Source of the DNA: Candidatus Polarisedimenticolaceae bacterium
GTDB lineage: Bacteria; Acidobacteriota; Polarisedimenticolia; Polarisedimenticolales; DASRJG01
Assembly: GCA_036275915.1 (NCBI GenBank)
Contig: DASUCV010000018.1
Span: 355,054-419,053, forward strand
DNA: 64,000 nucleotides
Reading direction: 5' to 3'
The notes under the pieces were generated by a model that was given only the letters and a program-made list of their open reading frames with translations, searched no databases and was not told the DNA's origin. Numbering within the stretch: the stretch's first letter is position 1; every line of letters begins with the position of its first letter. Of the stretch, positions 60,420-64,000 are shown in pieces. The position numbers and the translations under genes were made by a program.

Positions 60420-61160
60420 ATGCCCAAGAAAAGGCTTTCACGCAACGCCAAGCGGGCAGACCGATGGATCCAAGTTCTCTTGCTGGCGCACTTCATTGCA
60501 GGAGGAGTGGTCGCCCAAGCGGTGTGTCTGGAGCCAACTGCGAAGGTGTGCGCCGAGTATGCTCATCGCGACCTCATTGCCGTCGTGACAGCCGTGTCGA
60601 AGCGAGAGGTTCCAGATGCCCAGGACCCCGGCGAAGTCATGGGAACAATGTTTCACGTGCGCGTCGAACGTGTCTTGAAGGGCCCGGCCATCAAAGTTGA
60701 CGATATCTTCACCGAGAACGCGAGCGATCGTTATCCGCTCGAGATTGGCGTGAGGTACTTGATCTTCGCGTCCTTCAACGCGAACCTCAACACGTGGGAA
60801 GTCACCAACTGCAGTCTCTCGCGCCCGTTCGCCGAAGCCGCTCAGACGATGAAGGAGATTGAACGCGTCAAGACCGCGAAGGATGGTGTGATCGAGGGGA
60901 GAGTCGTTAAGCGGTCGACTTGGAAAGGCATCGCCGGCGTCAGCGTACTCGTTGTGTCTCAGATTCCTCCAGGCATGAAATCACTCGCGACAACCGATCG
61001 CGGTGGGTGGTTCCATCTGAAAGTGCCCCCGGGCGATTATGTCGCGTCAGTCGACCGAGCCGGCGTTCGGCCTTTCGACTTGAGCTATGACGATCCAAAC
61101 GGATTTCGCGTGCCCGTGGGTGGTTGCGGCCTTCTCCAGTTCGTCGAGGAGAATGAGTAG
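60420..61160 (+). CDS. Secreted protein with NTR/TIMP-like and carboxypeptidase-regulatory-like domains
   Basis: The 246-residue protein has a basic N-terminus and a membrane or signal segment (about 17-33), a domain resembling TIMP/NTR modules (VCAEYAHRDLIAVVTAVSK; YLIFASFNANLNTWEVTNC) and a C-terminal Ig-like regulatory domain (GVIEGRVVKRSTWKGIAGVSV; TTDRGGWFHLKVPPGDYVAS). GC content is visibly lower (about 55 % at the start of the gene, against about 70 %) with AT-rich codons, which suggests recent acquisition. It starts 12 bases after the penicillin-binding protein gene. Function unknown. Confidence 0.75.
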   Translation: MPKKRLSRNAKRADRWIQVLLLAHFIAGGVVAQAVCLEPTAKVCAEYAHRDLIAVVTAVSKREVPDAQDPGEVMGTMFHVRVERVLKGPAIKVDDIFTENASDRYPLEIGVRYLIFASFNANLNTWEVTNCSLSRPFAEAAQTMKEIERVKTAKDGVIEGRVVKRSTWKGIAGVSVLVVSQIPPGMKSLATTDRGGWFHLKVPPGDYVASVDRAGVRPFDLSYDDPNGFRVPVGGCGLLQFVEENE

Positions 61161-61205
61161 CTGGCTGACTTCAGGCCGTTGCAAGTCAGAGAAAAGCTTT
61201 CGCAC

Positions 61206-61228
61206 ACACTATCAGGGCCCAATAGTGT
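61206..61228. other. Inverted repeat between convergent genes
   Basis: ACACTAT, nine bases containing GGGCCC, and ATAGTGT form a perfect 7-bp hairpin in the gap between the gene at 60420 and lipM. It may act as a weak bidirectional terminator, but has no U-run. Confidence 0.3.
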
Positions 61229-61252
61229 CTGAGAGCGCCTATCGACCTCCGA

Positions 61253-62110
61253 CTAACTTCCGACCAACCCCAACGCCGGCCCCCAATGCTGCTCGCGATC
61301 GCCGAGCTTCGCGTCGAGCGTCCAGGCCATCGAGTCGTACTTCCAGCAACGCAGCTCGGCGGCGCGGAGCGCTTCGGACTCGGTGAGCGCACCCTTCACG
61401 AGTCGAATGCCGAACGTCTCCTCGAAGGCGGAGACGAACGCGGCGTCGATCTCGTCCTCGCTGACCGGCCGGCCCATCGCGGACTCGAGGTCGGTGAAGT
61501 GCGTGGGATCGACCCTGACGCCGGTCAGAGCGGCGAGACGGGCGCCGTCGAGGCGCCAGGGCAATGAGCCGTGCTGGAGGAACGCGCGGCGCTTGCGGAA
61601 CTGCGACGAGCCGAGGATCTTGCGGCCGCCGACGGTGATCTCCCAGGCGCCGGTGCGCTCGAAGCAGATCGCTCCGGGTTTGGCCCGCGGGCCGGGCGGC
61701 GGCTCGGCGGAGGTCGCTTCGAGGCCGAGACGGCGGAGCGCGCTGACGAGCGCACGCGCGATCTGGCGGTAAACGTCGACCGGCCCACCTTCGAACGGAG
61801 GCGTGCCCGCCGCGCCGATGACGGCGTAAGTCCTTTCGTGCTCGTGCAGGACCGCTTCGCCGCCGGTGGGGCGGCGCACGAGGTCGACCGCTTCCGCCGT
61901 CAGCGCGGCGGGTACGTGCGCGCCGGCGGCCCGCTGAGACTTACCGAGAGAGAGCGCCGCCGGACGCCACCCATAGAGGCGGAGCGTCGGGGGCGGTGGC
62001 GAAGGCGCCGTCTCGTAGCCCTCCAGGATCGCCTCGTCGACCGCCATGTTGCAGGAACCGTCCTGGCGGTCGTCCGAGAGGAGGCGCCACGTGCCGGCGC
62101 CGTCGCTCAC
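61253..62110 (-). CDS. lipM: LipM-type octanoyltransferase
   Basis: The 285-residue protein belongs to the lipoate ligase/octanoyltransferase superfamily: RRPTGGEAVLHEHERTYAV, then KPGAICFERTGAWEI with Cys149, and GGRKILGSSQFRKRRAFLQHGS. A Cys at this place is the acyl-enzyme residue of LipM; LplA enzymes lack it. It moves octanoate from acyl carrier protein to lipoyl domains. No lipoyl synthase is adjacent. The GTG overlaps the regulator stop as GTGA. Confidence 0.85.
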   Translation of the reverse strand: MSDGAGTWRLLSDDRQDGSCNMAVDEAILEGYETAPSPPPPTLRLYGWRPAALSLGKSQRAAGAHVPAALTAEAVDLVRRPTGGEAVLHEHERTYAVIGAAGTPPFEGGPVDVYRQIARALVSALRRLGLEATSAEPPPGPRAKPGAICFERTGAWEITVGGRKILGSSQFRKRRAFLQHGSLPWRLDGARLAALTGVRVDPTHFTDLESAMGRPVSEDEIDAAFVSAFEETFGIRLVKGALTESEALRAAELRCWKYDSMAWTLDAKLGDREQHWGPALGLVGS

Positions 62111-62988
62111 GAAACGTCGAGCGCCGCGTGCGACTGACCGCGGAAGGTCGACGACCGGATATCGTGCTTGCGGAGGAGGCGCTGGAGAGCGGAGCGCAAC
62201 ATTCCGGACGACTCGGCCGCCGCGGTGACATTGCCGCCGTGCCGCTTGAGCAGGTCCGAGAGGTACGACTGCTCGAACGCATCGACGACGGAGCGCTTCG
62301 CCTCGCGGAAGCGCCGGTCGGCACGCACGCCGCTCGCCGCACGGCCGCGGACCGCGGCCGGCAGGTCCTTCACGCGGATCGTGCCGTCCGAGGCCAGGAT
62401 GACCGCCGTCTCGACGGCGTTCCGGAGCTCCTCGGGCTTGCCGGTCCAGTCGAAGTCGGCGAGGGCGTCGAGCGCCTCCGCGGAGATCTCGATCGGCGGC
62501 AAATTGTTGAGACGGCAGAGTCCTTCGACGAAGCGGCGGGCCAGGGCGGCGACGGCTTCGTGCGTGTCGAGGTCACCGTCGGCGCCGAGGTCGCCGCGCA
62601 GGCGGCCGACCTCCTCGAGCAGCTCGTGCTGCGCGAGGGCGCGGGCGGTGAACGTGCCGATGCGGGTGGCGGGCACGGGACGTGGCAGCACGTCGAAGAC
62701 GCCGGCGCGCATGGCCTCGGAGGCCGCCGCGTCGCCGTCGGCGTCGAGCACGGCCAGCACGGTCGTGGGCCGCAAATGACGCAGGCGCTCGACGACATCG
62801 AGCGTCGCGCCTCGGGAGCCGTTCATGCCGATGACACCGACCGCCACGGGTCTGGCTCTGACCAGATCGAGCGCATCCGTTCCCGACGAGACGTCGACGA
62901 CGTCCAGTCCGGCGAGGCGCATCGCATCCGCGGTTGATGAGCGAATACCTTCTTCGCTGTCCCAGACAAAGGCCAGCGGGAGACGCAT
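62107..62988 (-). CDS. NtrC-like regulator with the AAA+ core deleted
   Basis: The 293-residue protein starts with a receiver-like domain (1-125) in which the phospho-Asp is missing (VAVGVIGMNGSRG where D is expected). It then jumps to the lid of an NtrC-type AAA+ domain (PPIEISAEALDALADFDWTG, with the usual WPGNVREL changed to WTGKPEEL) and ends in a Fis-type helix-turn-helix (HGGNVTAAAESSGMLRSALQ). Walker A, Walker B and GAFTGA are absent, so it cannot drive sigma-54 promoters. AGGAGG precedes the ATG at 62988 by seven bases. It is probably a DNA-binding repressor or scaffold. Confidence 0.85.
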   Translation of the reverse strand: MRLPLAFVWDSEEGIRSSTADAMRLAGLDVVDVSSGTDALDLVRARPVAVGVIGMNGSRGATLDVVERLRHLRPTTVLAVLDADGDAAASEAMRAGVFDVLPRPVPATRIGTFTARALAQHELLEEVGRLRGDLGADGDLDTHEAVAALARRFVEGLCRLNNLPPIEISAEALDALADFDWTGKPEELRNAVETAVILASDGTIRVKDLPAAVRGRAASGVRADRRFREAKRSVVDAFEQSYLSDLLKRHGGNVTAAAESSGMLRSALQRLLRKHDIRSSTFRGQSHAALDVS

Positions 62989-63035
62989 GTCGATCCTCCT
63001 CCTCGGCCGTCGACGGACACCCCCGTAACGCGAAG

Positions 63036-63065
63036 AGTATAGACACGAGATGTGGCGCGTGAAAA
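63036..63065 (-). promoter_or_regulatory. Candidate promoter of the regulator-lipM pair
   Basis: On the minus strand TTTTCA (63065-63060), 18 bases, TATACT (63041-63036). The -10 box is good and the -35 box weak. It lies about 50 bases before the regulator start. Confidence 0.42.
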
Positions 63066-63079
63066 CGGTAACGGGCCTA

Positions 63080-64000
63080 TCAGGGACTAAGGTTTCGCCT
63101 GATGTCCTGGACACGCCGCTCGACGTCCCGGTAGCTCGGCTCGACGGCGGCGATCTGCGTGAAAAGATCGAGCGCGCCGTGCGTGTCACCCGTTTGGAGC
63201 AAGATTTCCGCGAGGTCGTAACGTAGCCCGGAGAGCGGCGCTTCCTCGTCGCCGGGGGCCTCGAGCGCCGCGCGGTACCACTGGATGGCCGCGTCCGACT
63301 CCCCGCGCTCCCAGTGGCAAAGGCCGAGCATGCTGCACGCCTCGCGGTAAAGCTCCGGAGCGCCGCTCGCGGTGCGGAACTCCTCGATCGCGTCGTCGAC
63401 GAGCCCCATCTCTTTGTAGGCGATGCCGAGATCGTAGTGTGTGCGGAAGTCGCCGCCGTCCACCTCGGCGCGGACATGCTCCTTGAACGCCGCGAACACC
63501 TCGTCGATCGACTCCTCGGCATCGGGATCCGCGGGGCGCGCGGCGGCATCCGCGGCCGTGCCGGCGGCGCCGTACTCGGCGTCGAGCGCCGCGGCGATCG
63601 AGCTGAGCTCGTCCTCGTCGAGGCGGTCGTGACCGCCGGATTCCATCTCGATGACCGGCTCGGCCACCGGCTCGGCGGGCGCGGGTGCGGCGGCTGCGGC
63701 CGAGGCGCTCGCTTCGAGAGCGTCGAGCCGCGGCCCCCCACGACCGGCCGCGCGCGCCGCGGCGATCCGGGTGAGGGCGTCCGCGTTCATCCCCTGCCCG
63801 ATGTAGAACTCGATCTCCTCCAGCCACTCCGCGTCGCCGGCGGCCGCCGCCGGGGCGGCCGTGTCGTCGGCGTCGTCGAAGAGGATCTCGAGGTCTTCCT
63901 CCTCGGCTCGCGAGGTCGCCGGCGGGGGCGGCGGCGGAGCGGGAGCCTTCGGCTCCGGCTTCGCCTGTGCCGCCGGTGCCTTCGGCGCCGCGGCTGCTGC
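63080..64000 (-). CDS. TPR protein (5' end cut by window edge)
   Basis: The frame is open to the right edge, giving 306 residues of the C-terminal part. The visible order is a Pro/Ala/Lys-rich linker (APKAPAAQAKPEPKAP), an acidic helix (EDLEILFDDADD), EWLEEIEFYIGQGMNADAL, a second Ala/acidic linker and then TPR repeats (THYDLGIAYKEMGLVDDAIE; SMLGLCHWERGESDAAIQWY; YDLAEILLQTGDTHGALDLF). An ATG at 63790 lies inside the protein and is probably not the start. TPR adaptors of this form occur next to type IV pilus or gliding genes, but no such gene is visible here. Confidence 0.8.
   Translation of the reverse strand, partial: AAAAAPKAPAAQAKPEPKAPAPPPPPPATSRAEEEDLEILFDDADDTAAPAAAAGDAEWLEEIEFYIGQGMNADALTRIAAARAAGRGGPRLDALEASASAAAAAPAPAEPVAEPVIEMESGGHDRLDEDELSSIAAALDAEYGAAGTAADAAARPADPDAEESIDEVFAAFKEHVRAEVDGGDFRTHYDLGIAYKEMGLVDDAIEEFRTASGAPELYREACSMLGLCHWERGESDAAIQWYRAALEAPGDEEAPLSGLRYDLAEILLQTGDTHGALDLFTQIAAVEPSYRDVERRVQDIRRNLSP

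Overview
The window comes from a GC-rich (about 70 %) Gram-negative type bacterial chromosome. Genes are packed tightly: most neighbours in a run share 1-4 bp as ATGA, GTGA or TGATG overlaps, and no gap exceeds 300 bases. The mix (a nine-gene MoxR/Bat operon, RNase J, TMTC-like membrane proteins, many enzymes with TPR tails, a gingipain-type C25 protease, secreted repeat proteins) suggests an Acidobacteriota-like lineage. That placement is an inference; there is no rRNA gene in the window. I see no tRNA, rRNA, CRISPR array, insertion sequence or phage gene.

Left part (1-13 kb). A minus-strand operon runs moxR, DUF58, a Bat-associated membrane protein, batA, batB, batC, batD, batE, hemW, behind a near-perfect sigma-70 promoter. 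hemW is cut by the left edge. Divergent from it is a minimal chemosensory operon (MCP without a sensor domain, CheW-like, CheA). Then come trxA, rsmA, RNase J, ftsK and a TMTC-like membrane/TPR protein.

Middle (19-36 kb). A CitE-like lyase and the radical SAM enzyme amrS form a pair; a second TMTC-like gene, a DUF4097-type secreted protein and rnc follow. Next is a minus-strand operon in which four different heads (GT-C glycosyltransferase, SpeE-like, active-looking sulfatase/phosphatase-fold, inactivated sulfatase-fold) each carry a C-terminal TPR tail. Then come three secreted proteins: two paralogues separated by a strong terminator, and one made of two internal repeats.

The most interesting region (36.8-43.9 kb) looks like a ribosomally made, radical-SAM-modified peptide (RiPP) locus. 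In transcription order it holds a PqqD-like peptide chaperone, a radical SAM/SPASM enzyme, a 37-residue two-cysteine peptide gene with its own promoter and a strong ribosome binding site, an intergenic hairpin, a 1438-residue C25 cysteine protease with Fn3 tail, an ECF sigma factor and a small membrane protein. The peptide gene is short and easy to miss. The combination suggests modification of the peptide followed by proteolysis at the cell surface, possibly with transcriptional feedback.

Right part (44-64 kb). A GT-C/TPR protein, a phosphodiesterase-fold membrane protein, a polyprenyl synthase, an alpha/beta hydrolase without its serine, uvrC, a SpeE-like membrane fusion, two tandem HPr-kinase-like genes coupled to uvrB, a class A penicillin-binding protein, a lower-GC probably acquired gene, lipM, an NtrC-like regulator that has lost its ATPase core, and a TPR protein cut by the right edge. 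A recurring theme is loss of catalytic residues in otherwise recognisable folds.
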